From positions 24,693 through 88,692 of the forward strand of contig MPNW01000065.1 of the NCBI GenBank assembly GCA_011800805.1: 64,000 nt of DNA, in the 5' to 3' direction. Position numbers and translations under genes: made by a program. The first letter of the stretch is position 1; each line of letters opens with the position of its first letter. The notes below the pieces were generated by a model that had not been told where the DNA came from, ran no database searches, and saw only the letters and a list, made by a program, of their open reading frames with translations. Source of the stretch: Hirudo medicinalis (taxonomy: Eukaryota; Annelida; Clitellata; Hirudinida; Hirudinidae). This document shows positions 28,207 to 40,671 of this stretch, one piece after another.

Positions 28207-29095
28207 CTAGTCAAAAAGACCAAATCCTGTGTCACCTTCATCATCATCTTCTTCATCGTCCTCATTCTTTTCTTCCTTCTTTTCAGAAGCAGCTGGTGCT
28301 TCTGCAATGGCAGCAACAGGGGTGGGTATAGCAAACTTGGAAGGATCAGCTAGGAATTCCTTCATGGACTCAACTTCCTTGAAGGTGACATCAGTGACAG
28401 CAGCAATGGCAAGTAGGTTCTTGAAACCATTCACAATGGAGTGTGGAATTGATGCCATGGTTGGGTAGCCAATCATGAGGGACAGACTGGCAATCTTGGC
28501 AACCCCCTGAAGGAAGCGATACCTGATGTCCTCGCTTGTGATATCAAGGATGGACTCACAGAAGATAGCACCGCAGGCATAGATCGCTTCAATGACAAGA
28601 CCATAGGTGAAGGGAGAAATGTTCAACATGTTAAGGAGAGTGGCCTCAGAAGCTCCGATCTTGTCTCCAGACTTGATGATCTTTATACCATATAAGATTT
28701 CAATTGCACCCTTGGAGATCTTGGTTGGAATAGCCAATGCCTGGAAGAAGGAAGTCTTCTCTGGTCCAATGGAAGTGATCTGAGGATGATCTTACGAATA
28801 TCATTCAGATTTCCTTTGGTGAAGACAAGACCAACATTGCCTTTGATGTATGGCAACAGCTTTTCAAGGTTGGAATTAAGCCCAATATGTCCCCTAATGG
28901 CTTTCCTCATCATGGTGTTCTTACCCATTAAAACAACAGCTGTACCCCTGAGGGCGATCCTGATCTTTTGTAGCTGCTTAGATCCAACATTGTCAACGCC
29001 AACAATTAAACACTCAGGGTACTGATCCAAGAGTCGGATAATCTTGCTAAAGTATGCACCCTTGTTATTGGAAGTGGGCCCTTGCCAATGGCCAT
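28207..29095 (-). pseudogene. RPLP0: Intronless, broken copy of ribosomal protein P0
   Basis: The minus strand matches the large-subunit stalk protein P0 almost end to end without introns: [63 protein letters not shown] and the acidic tail ending MGFGLFD-like (DTGFGLFD). About 25 conserved residues (the 'PAR.GAIAP...VPAQNTG' part) are missing near 28780, and the frame changes there. A second shift near 29075 separates an ATG-led MAIGKGP from the rest. These lesions plus the absence of introns fit a processed pseudogene. No clear poly(A) tract or flanking duplication is visible. The good sequence otherwise means either recent decay or assembly error should be considered. The pogo element lies 137 bp beyond its 3' end. 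Confidence 0.8.
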
Positions 29096-29132
29096 AGTAA
29101 TGACTAAATAAAAATTCGGTATTTCCGCTCAC

Positions 29133-30366
29133 TAGAAAATATTGCCGAATATGTCAGAGTAATGGCAATTCCATATTCGGATAGCATTGATATAGACAAT
29201 TCCATAATGGTAAACAATCATAAATCGCGCCCCGATATTATAATAATTTATGTAAATAACAGATTTAAAATATTTTAGTTCAGAATGTTATCTAATTATC
29301 AATATTTTCTTTTTGCTTTACATACTTTGATTATCAATCTTGGATGAGTTTTGCTTGTGTTTAAATTGGTATGTTTTAAAGCTTATTTAATATTATATAT
29401 ATACATATCTTTGAATATTTATTTTAAATATATATACATAAACTAATAAACAAAAAAAATCATTCTATGAAAAGAGTGTAATGATGAGCCACTCCATAAG
29501 CAAAACACAGGTTTGATGGGAGTTATTTAATCTAATTTTCAAACGTCATTTGTTAATGACATTAAGCACTACTTATGCTTTTACAGTAGCATAGATTTTT
29601 CAGACTACTATCATATTTCCGAAGCTGCAGTTTTTTGTACTCGACGAACATACGATATAATATATCTTGGTTAAAGTGCATATGACTCGCTAGCCGAGGG
29701 TATGACGATTTCTGTTTACTGATGTTAGACATTGTATTTTAATTACAAATGTATTTGGCTGAAGAAAACCATACTTAAAGATTATTTGATCCGCAATAGG
29801 TAACTCAGCCATATTTTATATTTTGGGTGCTAATCATTTGTTCTTGTAACATCAGTTTGTTAGATTTTGGCATCAAATTACAATAATAAAAAATGGGTAT
29901 GAGATGATTAGAGCAACATCTAAAGGAAATGCATCATTTGTTTATTCTTATTTTTATTTTCGCCATTGTGAGTTAAATGTCTTTGTGATGTGATGATAAA
30001 TAGAAGAACTACCTTTAATTGGCATAAGACATTCTGCTTTACAATGAAGATATATCATTTTGACATCTCAGTAAACTAGTCTTTCATCAGCGCTGTTACA
30101 TTGTGTTGTGGTAACACAAAAATAAAAGTGAAGTGAAACGTTAAACTGGATTTGTTTAAAATAGCTTAGTTGATATGAGTTAAACTGCTGAAGCTGCCAT
30201 TATTAAAAACTCATGGGGAGTTAGGGTTAGGGTTAGGGTGGTTACTTACTAAGTTTATGTCAATAAACTATCATCATTCAATGTTTGCCATTGTAGATAC
30301 AGGCACACTGAAAACTGAATAAAATTATGCTTTTTTTTTATCTTGTTGTAGGTTAAGAAGTCCATC
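29133..30366. other. Intergenic region between the P0 copy and TPRA1
   Basis: AT-rich and without recognised coding sequence. It contains a short TTAGGG run at 30218-30239. The TPRA1 promoter or 5' untranslated region should lie at its right end. Confidence 0.5.
30218..30239 (+). repeat. Interstitial telomere-type repeat
   Basis: About three and a half TTAGGG units in tandem, upstream of TPRA1. A degenerate G-rich TTAGGG-like patch also occurs at 60757-60778. Confidence 0.85.
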
Positions 30367-32980
30367 ATGGATGATGAAACAACAGCTCATTACATTTATT
30401 CAACATCATTTGATTCCAGCAATGTCACCAATGAAACTTGTCAGCATTTTTGTTATGAAATTCTGTATAAGGAGATTCCAGGCTCAAAGTAGTTCTTTTT
30501 ATTTTCAAATGACATAAAATTGTTGTTAGCAATTAGTCATTAATGCCTGAATTTGTTATTCTGAGGTGAATCAGCAAAATTTAATGTTATGGAAATATTA
30601 AATGTTGAATAAACTATTTTCTTTCTTGAATTGTCTGAATTTCTGAGCTAATTTAACTACTAGGTTAATATTACAGAGTCAGGATATGGGATGTCGTGAT
30701 ATTGATCCCAAATGTGTTGTTTTTCATGTACCTACTCCTTAAAATCAAAATGGCAGTTACACTTCTAATGCGTTCCAACCTGCAAGTCTTTGCCGTCTTG
30801 TTTGCTATGGTGGGAATCATTCAAGTGGACAATCCAACTAAGAATATTAAAATGGATATTGAATATCTTCTTCATTTTAGGTGTTTGTTTCGCAGTTCCT
30901 CAGTATTTTGAGGTGCATCATTTCTATGACCGTGCACACAAATGAATATGGATTTGCAGACAGGGTTTGTATGCACACACTATGCTTAGGTGCCAAGTAC
31001 CGATGAATATAAGTAACAAATAATTAAAACCACTAGAAATGTTTCAGGCTATGTGGATTGTCCTGAGATTTGTTCTTTTGGTTACAGAATTGTCTGTTGT
31101 TACTTTTGGATTTTTCTTTGGTAACTTTTCAGAGGTAATTGTTAATTGTTATAAAATTCATTAATTTCGTTGTTGTGATGCTGCAGGACACCTTGACAGC
31201 CACTCAAGCATAAAGAGGGTTGTCCTGGTCACTTTCACCATTTCTCTTATATTTTCCTCTGTGCAGGTTTTGTTGTTATTATTATTGCTGTTGTTTTTGT
31301 TCATATTGCCTGTCTTTGTCATTAAAGTTATCATCATTTGTATAGGATGGGATGGGGTTTGATAAATGCCGAATTTATAATTTATTTTAATTACATGTAA
31401 GTGGTTTTAATAATATATAATTAGTTTTATTCAGTTTATTCAACTCATAAGTCACAATTTCCTACTAATATCATGATTATGCAGTTTCTAGGTGCTATTT
31501 GTGATGCAACAATCCCTTGTGTAAATTATAATTAATAATATAACTATTATATATTGAATAGGGAACATTTGTTATGTTAGCAGTGCAAAATCTTTGTTTT
31601 TGCAATCATTATATTATCTTAATGGGATGTTTTCTTGCGGTGATGTGTAACATTAGAAAGTCAAACAAATCAGATTTCTGCATTGTTGATCAATTCGCTT
31701 ATTATTAATAACATGTTTTCTATTGAAAACTGCTGGACATTGTTACTTAAATTCATTTTTACCAGGGAGCTTTGGAATTTGTTTACCACAACAAAACGTT
31801 TCGTGACATCAATGACAGCTCGAAAGATAACAGCTTGTTCGGTCATGGCGGTACAATCTTCTGGTTCACCAGCTCCTTCTTACTGTTCATGGAATGTGTT
31901 TTTTCCCAAAATTATTTGGATAATTTAATTTACAAAATTAATTTCAATTGTCCAAGAAAATCCATAATAAGCAGTCGTTTGCAATGTTGTTTCTTCGATG
32001 CAGTTGTATGCTGTTATTTGCATTCTCCCTCTCACAAGACTTAAAGACAAGTACACGTTTCCAGGTTTATATAAATGGAGCTACAGATAGATACAAAATA
32101 GTTACCATTAAACTAAGTTCTGTTGTAATTAATTTCTAGCAAAGAAATCCTTTTATATTTACTGCCTCATCCTTTCAACGTTGAACCTGGCGCAGGGTAT
32201 CGGAGGTGTTCTGTTGTACAATTTCTCCATACCTGGCATGTGGTTGGTTAAACAATAATTATTTATTATTAGGTATGGTATTATTATTATTGTTATTTAT
32301 TAAATAACCATTAACAAGCATTTATTAATATTATTAAGCATTTTTATTTAATACCTATGTATTTCTTTCACAGCATTGTGGATGTCACAAGCTATTTATA
32401 TTTTGTGGGATTTCCACCACTGGTCTACTTTTTCTTTCTCTACACATTTTTCAAGTGAGTTGTGATATCTGTTGTTGCCACCCAAGACTTCTAGTTATGC
32501 ATTGGACACTAAACTACTAGCTACATAACTACAGTATTATGACATAATTGATACCATCAGCATAATAGCTTTAATCAGCCAGATTAAATAGCTTGTTTGT
32601 TCAGGATTGTATCTAAATATTTAATGAAACATCTGCATGCAAAAGATGTTGGTTATACTTTCAGTTTATCTCAATCCTCCAGCATGCTGTTTACCTACCG
32701 GACTCAAATTGACGACGAGTTTGATGACTTTCATCTTCCTCATCAACCTCCAGGAGATTTCACAAATTCAACAGATCAACTCCCACAGAACATCCTACCT
32801 GATAATGTGACTGATTCCTCCAATTTTGACCATAGTGTTCTTTCGTTCACGCACAATCCTCTCTGCCCAACACTGACATCTCATCCAGATCTTACTTTGA
32901 GCAATTCAGTCACATTTCCTCAGGACCCTGTCAAAATCTGCTCAGGCAAAGACAATAAAATGAAGACATTCCCTGCTTGA
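30367..32980 (+). CDS. TPRA1: Seven-pass membrane protein TPRA1 (GPR175/TMEM227)
   Basis: Ten exons join in phase to 413 residues; human TPRA1 has 373. Exons: 30367-30488, 30677-30809, 30881-30964, 31048-31120, 31187-31266, 31766-31897, 32004-32064, 32140-32239, 32374-32454, 32605-32980. The N-terminus is extracellular-like, with several N-glycosylation sites (NVTNET). Hydrophobic segments follow, including VWDVVILIPNVLFFMYLLL-like, FVLLVTELSVVTFGFFFG, and VDVTSYLYFVGFPPLVYFFF. The family motifs GHLDS and FGHGGT.FW are present. The cytosolic tail carries SSSMLFTYRTQIDDEF, matching the conserved tail start, then a Pro/Ser-rich extension. TPRA1 is an orphan GPCR-like protein implicated in vertebrates as a negative regulator of Hedgehog signalling. 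A consensus AATAAA lies 124 nt after the stop. Confidence 0.92.
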
Positions 32981-33103
32981 ATGCTCTAGCATTTATTCCA
33001 TTATTGAAATCGCTAAATAAGGGACCAAATGGTTTAATATTTCTTTAAATCATTTTCTTATTAAAATTAGTTTTCACATTTTTAAAGCTGCTTTTTCTTA
33101 AAT

Positions 33104-33109
33104 AATAAA
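33104..33109 (+). promoter_or_regulatory. Polyadenylation signal of TPRA1
   Basis: AATAAA, 124 nt after the TPRA1 stop codon. Confidence 0.6.
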
Positions 33110-34234
33110 GCCTGTGTCGTAACGAAACAAATAAATATTATCTGCCGGCATAAACGTCTAATGTCCACACAGCAAGGTTCAACGCGCGTCAGGGATAGAC
33201 GCTTTAGAGGCCAGTTTCCAAATTTTGCGTGTGGTCTGTGAATGTGGCCTTGCCAGAGTTGTGGTTGGTTTGTTGCTCAACTTCAATCTCACTTCCAATC
33301 TTTAGGTTCGTTGAGATAGCAGTCGAAATAATAAAAGGCACATTTTCTTATAAAGCTCCAAAGTTAGTGTAAAGTTATCGGATGTTCAGACTTTATCTTC
33401 GTTATTATTTGTTGAAGTTCTTCAAGCATTGTTACTAAATTTAATCGATATAATTAGTTACCGCAATTTATATAAACTTGAATTATTGCTAAATTATTTC
33501 ACTTTGTCATTAGTGACTTCGCCCAATCTTATAAAAGTTCTCCCGCAATTAGTCGACGAGGAGGTATATAGTATCACACACCACGACATCATCAGCTCTT
33601 CCTCAAGGACACTTCCGACCGTATTAGCTAGTCCAACAAGCTCGTTCCAGAGCAATTAAACTTTCACACAGGATCAGGAGCAACTTGGTCAGCAACGATG
33701 CATCATTAAACACGAACAAGGACATCGCACAAATGGAGCATGTCAGCAACTTGCCTCTTGTCAGCAAGTATCGCCACGACACAACATCGAATTTCTCTCA
33801 GCGATGACTTATCAAGCGCGCATCCTTGGTTTGTGGACATTCTTTTTGTCCTGACTGGCTATTTAAGAAGCTACGTCAGGGCATTCTTCCCTTCTCTAAC
33901 TCAAACTCTTCCGGCTGTGTCGCTACGCTGCTACTCCAGCAGTTATGTTGTCAGTCGGAGCAGTGCCGGAATAAGCATGTAGGAGGCCTGAATGAATATT
34001 ACAAACATTCCACTGGGCCATCTTTTTCCATGTACCTCAATACAAGGGCCAGTTGGACAATGTGGGCTGCATCGGGTGTAGAATCCAAAGATATGGAGTA
34101 ATACTTTGATTTCTTAACTCGAGAAATGATTTCTCCGAGGACTTGTTCACCCATTACACTGACAAGCTCTTTAATTATTGTAGCATAACCAGTTCCTAGT
34201 AATGACTACGTATTTTGTGTCATTTTTTTCTAAA

Positions 34235-34315
34235 GCCTGTATTGGTGGGAGGCCCCTCTTGGTGGGTGGCCCGGGGGGCCAAGGCCCTTTCGGCCCCTTC
34301 CTTAATCCGGCCCTG
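34235..34315 (+). repeat. GC-rich hAT-like terminal fragment
   Basis: Contains GGTGGCCCGGGGGGCCAAGG and ends CTTAATCCGGCCCTGAG. The opposite strand begins CAGGGCCGGATTAAGG, a very common hAT-type end in animal genomes. It stands out in GC content from its surroundings. Confidence 0.5.
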
Positions 34316-34639
34316 AGTCGGAGTATTGTTGCCGTCTTCGTCGTTATTGTCGCTATCGCTACAGAGTGCACAGGTATCACTGATGTGCGTTCTCATTCGC
34401 AAGAGCTCGAGATCGTCCATCACTAATTTTGACCAATTTTGACGACGACGTCCCCTCTAATGTGTGATTGGAGTTCATTGAGCTGCAGGCTTCGGGCGTT
34501 CTTTTGCCCAAGTTTACTTCTTCAATTATTCTCATCGACTTCTACCGTCAGCTGCCACATTCTCAGCTTGCTATGTTGTTGGCCCGTGCCAAGCATGTGA
34601 TCTCACTGTTTAGCAGCTGTTCTCCAAGATAAAGTTTAG

Positions 34640-34740
34640 TAAAAACTAGCTGCGCTCTCAACTCACTGACGATCACCTTAATGACATTTTGTTGCTGAAC
34701 TCCTCATCATTGGAACTTCATATTGTGCTTGTCTCTAAGA
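34640..34740 (+). pseudogene. hAT transposase C-terminal relic
   Basis: The frame reads LRSQLTDDHLNDILLLNSSS followed by LELHIVL, resembling the 'RSxLTDEHLxxILRIATSxxEPxxxxL' end of ZBED/GTF2IRD2-like hAT transposases. It may belong to the same dead element as the fragment at 34235-34315. Confidence 0.5.
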
Positions 34741-35279
34741 ACCTGCAACATCATGCTTCCCATTGATCGTATTGTATTTTTAAATAAATCAGCCATTGCT
34801 TCTTCTGGCCTCCTTGTGCTTTCTTGACCCCTGAAATGGCTTGATAACCCGAAAAGTTTTCCGACCTTGCCTTCAGAATGCCTAAGAATTTTGACAAAAA
34901 GGTTGATTTTCTTTAAATTTCTGTGCAGCAATAATTTATTGTCAAATAAGTAATGTTTATTGATGGTTTAATCATACTAACTTTCTTGATTAATTTAAGG
35001 ATCACGATCGTATCGTACTTAAGCATTGTCTGTTCAATAGAAGACGGCAAGTAATTACAGCGTGGCGAAATTAATTATTTATAAATATCATAAAAGTACT
35101 GCATTTTGCTTATCTCATTTATAGTAGTTTATCATAGATCCTAGCAACGACGACCTACTTTGTTTATTTACAGTCGGATTCGTTGTCGAATTATTCTCTC
35201 CCTATCCTCCTACAATATTTATTCCGTTATTTGACAGTGTTTACGTTTCGGTATTTGTGTTCAACCCAGTTATCATACA

Positions 35280-38200
35280 ATGAGTCTAAATTTTGACGCA
35301 TCTTTGGTTTTTGATAAAGGCCTTTCAAACTATATGGGACATAATAATTGTTTTCTCAATAGTGCTGTACAGGTATTACTTTTTACTTCTGTGCCGACAA
35401 TATGATGTAACAGGTCATAGATTTTTAACATTAACCCATTTTTATAATTCTAAGTTCTAGTGAAATGGTGGAACCATTTTAAGCCTGAGCCAATTTTGTA
35501 CAACTAGATAAAGATATGTTGTATTTAAACTACTTCAATAGATATGTTATATTCATTAAGAATATTAATTCATAGGAAAATTGTTCTGAATTATTTATTC
35601 TTAATTGGACTTTTGGAGAAATATTGAAATACTTATTACAAAATTTAATCTTCTTGATAAATTCTCATTAGATTACTTTTTAGATAATAGAATTATGCAT
35701 ATAAATACTCATGTCATCTATATTTATTAATTGCATTAATTTAAATAATGAGATGATTAAGTTGTTGCTGTGAGTTCTACCTTTAAAAATTTTATTTTAT
35801 TTTAGGTTTTGTGGCATTTGGATGTGTTTAGGAAAAATTTTTTGGCTCTGAAGCATCATTATTGTATACAGGGTCCATGTATTTATTGCTCCTTACAGGT
35901 AAATCTCCTTACAATCAAACATCTGCTAATCGCATTGAAACAATATAATATTTCCAAATCCAAAATTAGCATTAAATTTATTCTAATCGATTTTTTGATA
36001 CAAAACAACCAGGATATTTTCAAAGAATTCAATGAAAGTGCCGAAGATGTTCTCCATCCTGACATGCTCAGAGTCACTCTTGCCACTGTCTTCCAAGATC
36101 AACTCAAGTTTCAGCTTGGAGAAGTGGACGATGCTTCTGAATGCTACGAAAACATCCTCTTGAGAATTCATTTTCACCTCACCAATGGAGTTGAGGATGA
36201 TTCGTGCTTGCTCAAGCATTGCATCACCCACAACAAGTTTGCCATGTCTCTCATTCAACAGGTTAAACCATTCTAAAACTTACTATATATATTTACTGGA
36301 TTTGATAGACCAGTTTTCTGCTGAAACACATTGGATTTATAGACTTACCAAATTTATTAAACTCAAACAAATAAACACAAATTTTGTAGTTGTAAAATTG
36401 TTGTTTATAAAATTACTGTTAGTAATTTAAGAAATGAAGCTTGAAATTATGGAATTACAGCAAAATAACTCCATTCATCATTGAATTTCCATGGTATCAT
36501 TGTGAATAGTTTAAGAAGTTGAGAAAAAGCAGAATATTACACTGCCAATATGTTAGAAGATTCCAACTCTAAACATGTATTTTGTTCTCCATCCCTGCTC
36601 AAAAATCTCCCCTGTCAATTCCTAGCGAAGTGTGATTGCAGCTTTACTGTTTGATTGTGCAATGGAACACCATCCTCTGACTTAAGTTGCTAACTCATGA
36701 GAGTTTTGCTGTATTATATTTAGCTGGTATTTTGACAGCCTTATGTATCCGAATCAATTGTGATGGCTTTACAATGACCTTTTATTTATATAGCGCTGAT
36801 GCGATATATGGCTGTTGTCATTACTGCTGAATGCAAACATTTGAACAACACTGCTTACCTTGTTTGTATTATGAACATTAGTCCTTGGCACAAAGATGTT
36901 TACATTCAAACTATTTGGAAAAAACAACTTTATAATGCTTTTTAATACTAAAGACTTATTCAAACTTATTTGGTATCTCACAACATTTAATGGATGAATG
37001 TAGTTTATTATTTTTGAATACTGATCTCTAACACTTAAATAGGTTAAGTTTATTAATACATTTCTTAGCAATTTGTTGCAGCTAATCACAACTATTCTCT
37101 TTAATTAACTATCTGTTATTGATAATTTTATTAGTCATCATAATTTATTCAATTATCGTCATTGTTAACAGTTAGCATTTGCTTGTCTTACAGACAGAAT
37201 GTGATTGTGGCTCCACCTCAGAACCATTCCCCTTCATGCAATTGGTGCATTTCATCTCCACTTCTTCTGTTGTGTGGGATGCATTTTTATTTATGATTTC
37301 ATTGCTCTCATTTAGCTTTAACCAATTACACTTGTATTTATAAATTGTTCATGTTGTTTATTGAATATTGTAACGTCATTGATAAGGTCATTTAATATTT
37401 CTTTGCATAAAATAGAGCCAGAGTATCATAATTTTTGAAATAATATCCATTTATCAAAAGCAAGATTTTAGAAATTCACAACTTTTTATGAATCACACTT
37501 TTCTCCTGTGATCAAGTTTGAATTGTTCTCAATCACAGAAAGGCATAAGTCTAAACAACATATTTTATGATTTTGTAGAAAGTTTTCCAGTATACAAAAA
37601 TCAAAAAATTTTGGGGAAATCCTGAAATTAGCATTTGGTTCTGGTCAGTCTTCTAGATCATGCTCAGTGAGTGTCAGATTTGTTTCATTGCAGTCCTTTT
37701 TAAACCTTGCAAATATGTTGGATCAAATGTACTCCTGTCTGTTCCTTGTTTATTAGAAGCCTATTTACACTTAAACAACACATCCTGCATTGACTTTCAT
37801 TATAAAGTTTAAAAAAAACTCATTGACTCTTGGTTTCCTTAAATTGTTAGGAAAGTTTTTGAATATTTGTATAGATTAATATCCATTCTAGATCGTAAGA
37901 ATGGTTTTTAAATGGCTTTTAAAAATGTACTTTGAACATTCTGCAAAAAAAATTATGAAACATTTCCCCAAATTTAATTGATTATTGATTTGAATTTCTT
38001 CAGCCAAACTGTCAATATGCATCTCATGTTATTCACACTCTGGTCAATCTGCCTGATGTTGTAAACATTGGACTCATTTGGGAATCAGACCAATCAGATC
38101 CAAGCCACATAAAGCAATTTGTCTCTAGCATCCAGACTTCAGTCAATTTAGAAGATGTGTGTACATTTCAACAGAATAATTTTTAATGCATTTTTTTTTG

Positions 38201-39553
38201 TACTGCAATTATACAATGCTAGCATGTAGTTTAATTAAGGATGATTGTGTTTCTTCAAGTGATGATTATCTTAAATCTTTATTGATGATTATGAAGCAAC
38301 TCGTTGCAGTTGTTCGACAAGGTTCTTGAAGGAAACGGGAGTTCTAAGAGAGAATTGGTTGGAGTGGTGTGCTACTACATGAAGCACTATTCAACATTCT
38401 TCTTCCATTCCAAAAAGAAAACGTGGATTTCATTTGACGATGCGAGTGTCAACGAGGTTTGTATTAGTTTTTGTAATGTTGATTCACAAGTTTTATGACA
38501 GTCTGTTGTAGTGTCCTTTTTTTTAATTCATTCGATCTACAATTCTATAAATTACTAAATAAAATAATATATGACACTTTATAAATAATATTAATTTTTA
38601 AGATTGGAAAAGATTGGTCAAATGTTGTGGACAAATGTTGTAAAGGCAGATATCAGCCTCTCCTGCTCATCTATCAGAATCCAAATGCTGAGCTCATTGA
38701 CATTTTGACTGCACCTCCCAAGACAACACACATAAACAATGGTTGTTTAATAATCACCACATGTGTTCTGATTGCTATTTCACATAATTCTCTTTTGTAG
38801 ATTTTGAATGCATGAAGTCATTCAGAAATAAATGTTCGAGCAATTCATCAGGCCTACTCTCTTTAAATCATTTGCATGATAAGGATCCTACCCCGATAAA
38901 ATACCTGAACAAATATTCTCAACCTCAAACATCTCTCAGGGATCTCACTCTTAAGCATTCTAATGAATCTCTCTGTCGACCCTCCACTCACAAATACAAA
39001 CATCCTGTCCAGGAAAAGGATTTTGGACTCATGTCTCTGAGTAGCAACTGTGAAAAATTAAAGCCAGAAGTTACTTATCTTGATACAAAATACCTCAAAA
39101 GAGTGAACAGCAACGGAGACTATTTATCGGAAACATCGACGGCTGCTACGCCTTGCAGTCGAGTTGAAGGGGAAGAAACGGATTCTTGTGATTCTGAACG
39201 AATCCTCCTTCCATCGTGGACGCTCATCAGTATTAAGGACGACAAGGATGCCCAGACTAAAACAAGCAGAGTCCCATCACCAATGTATGACAATCTCAGA
39301 GATTATGACTGTCCATCCATCAATGAAGGTAATTTATATCATGACTCATCTTTATAACATGTCACTTTTTCTATTTTAATGTTTATTTACACTGGAGCTT
39401 TTTGCAACAAATTGCACCAATCCTAAAACCTGGTAACCAGTGCTTGTATTTCCAGTCTGCTTTGAAGAACCTTCAAAAAATGAGTCATCGCGACACAGGT
39501 TAGATCAGACAATGATCGCATTAAACTATGCCCCACATTTGAGATACTTTTGA
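35280..39553 (+). CDS. USP54: USP53/54-type ubiquitin C-terminal hydrolase, short form
   Basis: Ten exons in phase give 551 residues: 35280-35372, 35806-35898, 36013-36261, 37194-37273, 37591-37666, 38004-38156, 38310-38456, 38603-38741, 38801-39328, 39456-39553. The USP fold runs from KGLSNYMGHNNCFLNSAVQ, with the Cys-box cysteine at about C24, through VLWHLDVFRKNF and FQDQLKFQLGEVDDASECYE to CYYMKHYSTFFFHSKKKTW, with the His-box histidine at about H274. This order and wording match vertebrate USP53/USP54 and Drosophila echinus. The C-terminal 200 residues are Ser-rich and unstructured-looking, ending ALNYAPHLRYF. Vertebrate members have over 1,000 residues, so the tail here is much shorter. 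USP53/54 were long called inactive but have since been reported to cleave K63-linked chains. Both catalytic residues are present here. The symbol denotes the USP53/54 group. Confidence 0.9.
36779..36860 (+). repeat. Dispersed short repeat, partial copy 3
   Basis: Begins TTTATTTATATAGCGC and includes GGCTGTTGTCATTACTGCTG, related to 14391-14560. Located in a USP intron. Confidence 0.35.
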
Positions 39554-40071
39554 TTCTAGGAACACGAAAGAATTGGATGACACCATAAACAGGAAGCTGA
39601 TCAAGGATAAAGCGAAGGCAATCTACCGCTGAGACTTCACTCAACAAAACTTGTGGCCTTTTTTAGATGTACTTTATTTTTGAATAAATGCTCGGAAACT
39701 CCCTGAAAAATATCTGCTTGGCATCCATCAGAGTAAAAACACAATCTTATTCATTGTTGCTCCTGCAGCTGTTGCTGTCATGGTGACAACAAACACATGA
39801 AATGAATCAATAAACAGCCAGGCATTATAGATTTATTCAAGCAAGTTGGTAGTGATTGCACCACTGAAAAACCTTAATAATTACTTCAAAATTTAGAACA
39901 TGGTTCATGCAATGATGAACCCTTGGAATCTCTTCGAAGTCACATGATTATGCGTTTACATCTAAAAAACATTTAAAGCAGGCTAGAAAAGACTAAAAGC
40001 ATTTTCCTTTGTTGTGCGAACCTCAGCAAAACAGCACACTATTGTGACTGAGTGTAAGGAAATCACAGCAT
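39554..40071. other. Tail-to-tail interval of USP and thioredoxin-like genes
   Basis: The two stop codons face each other across 518 bp. A forward AATAAA at 39683-39688 probably serves the USP gene. A reverse-strand AATAAA near 39831-39836 probably serves the thioredoxin-like gene. Confidence 0.6.
39683..39688 (+). promoter_or_regulatory. Polyadenylation signal of the USP gene
   Basis: AATAAA, 130 nt after the stop codon. Confidence 0.55.
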
Positions 40072-40671
40072 CTATTCCCTCCAAGGGAAGTTGGCACCTG
40101 TGGGGTCTTGCATTACGTTCATCCTTGCACCACTATTGATGATGTCACCACTCTCTGCTTCAAGGAGGATTAGGGTTGGGATTCCATTAACACCAAATGC
40201 AGTAGAAACGCAAGTCTGTAACAAAAGAAATAATGATATTCAGAGCCCTATTAAAGTTTTTATTAATTCTTATAATTTAGCCTCACCTTTTTCTCACGCT
40301 CGTTAAATGGCAAAGCAAGCCAAGGCATTTCATTGAAATAGCTTTGCCAGTCATTCTCATCTCTGTCTGAACTTATAAAGACTATTTCAAATTTCTTGCC
40401 AGCCTCCTTCATGGTTTGGTAGAATTTGGCAAGGCTTGGCGTGAATCCGCGGCATGGCGGGCACCAATGAGCAGAGAAGTACAAGCCTGTCATAAATTAT
40501 TGTAAAATTTATTTGCTTACAACTTTATCGTACTATCAAACCATGTAATCACATCGATAATTATGGGGACTTACCTATGACTTCATTATTTGCCACAACG
40601 GTGGACACATCAACCTCGTTTTTCTTGTTGTCGACAAGAACTTTGCCCAGAAGATCCCCAATAGAACCCAT
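40072..40671 (-). CDS. Tryparedoxin/nucleoredoxin-like thioredoxin-fold protein
   Basis: Three exons (40671-40575, 40486-40287, 40215-40072) join in phase to 146 residues, a single thioredoxin-like domain. The active site is WCPPC at about residues 40-44 in GLYFSAHWCPPCRGFTPSLA, the hallmark of tryparedoxin and nucleoredoxin. FEIVFISSDRDENDW and MPWLALPFNER are further family motifs, and VNGIPTLILLE contains the conserved cis-Pro. Vertebrate nucleoredoxin is much longer with extra domains. This one-domain form is known from trypanosomes, nematodes and other invertebrates and reduces disulfides in the cytosol. The start is the only ATG upstream of the fold, MGSIGDLLG, which keeps the usual N-terminal strand. 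Confidence 0.9.

Larger units (their letters stand above)
32981..35279. other. Intergenic region with decayed transposons
   Basis: After the TPRA1 polyadenylation signal, the region holds hAT-type debris (34235-34315 and 34640-34740) and several meaningless open frames near 33430-34430. The USP promoter and 5' untranslated region lie at the right edge. Confidence 0.45.

Noticed and set aside
28207..28737. Separate gene for a short P0-like protein starting [10 protein letters not shown]
   Set aside because: It begins in the middle of the P0 fold, and the upstream half lies directly adjacent in another frame, so this is one broken P0 copy.
33429..34426. Several 70-90-residue plus-strand frames
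   Set aside because: No family resemblance and mutually overlapping frames. The region is transposon debris, with a hAT end and transposase tail nearby.
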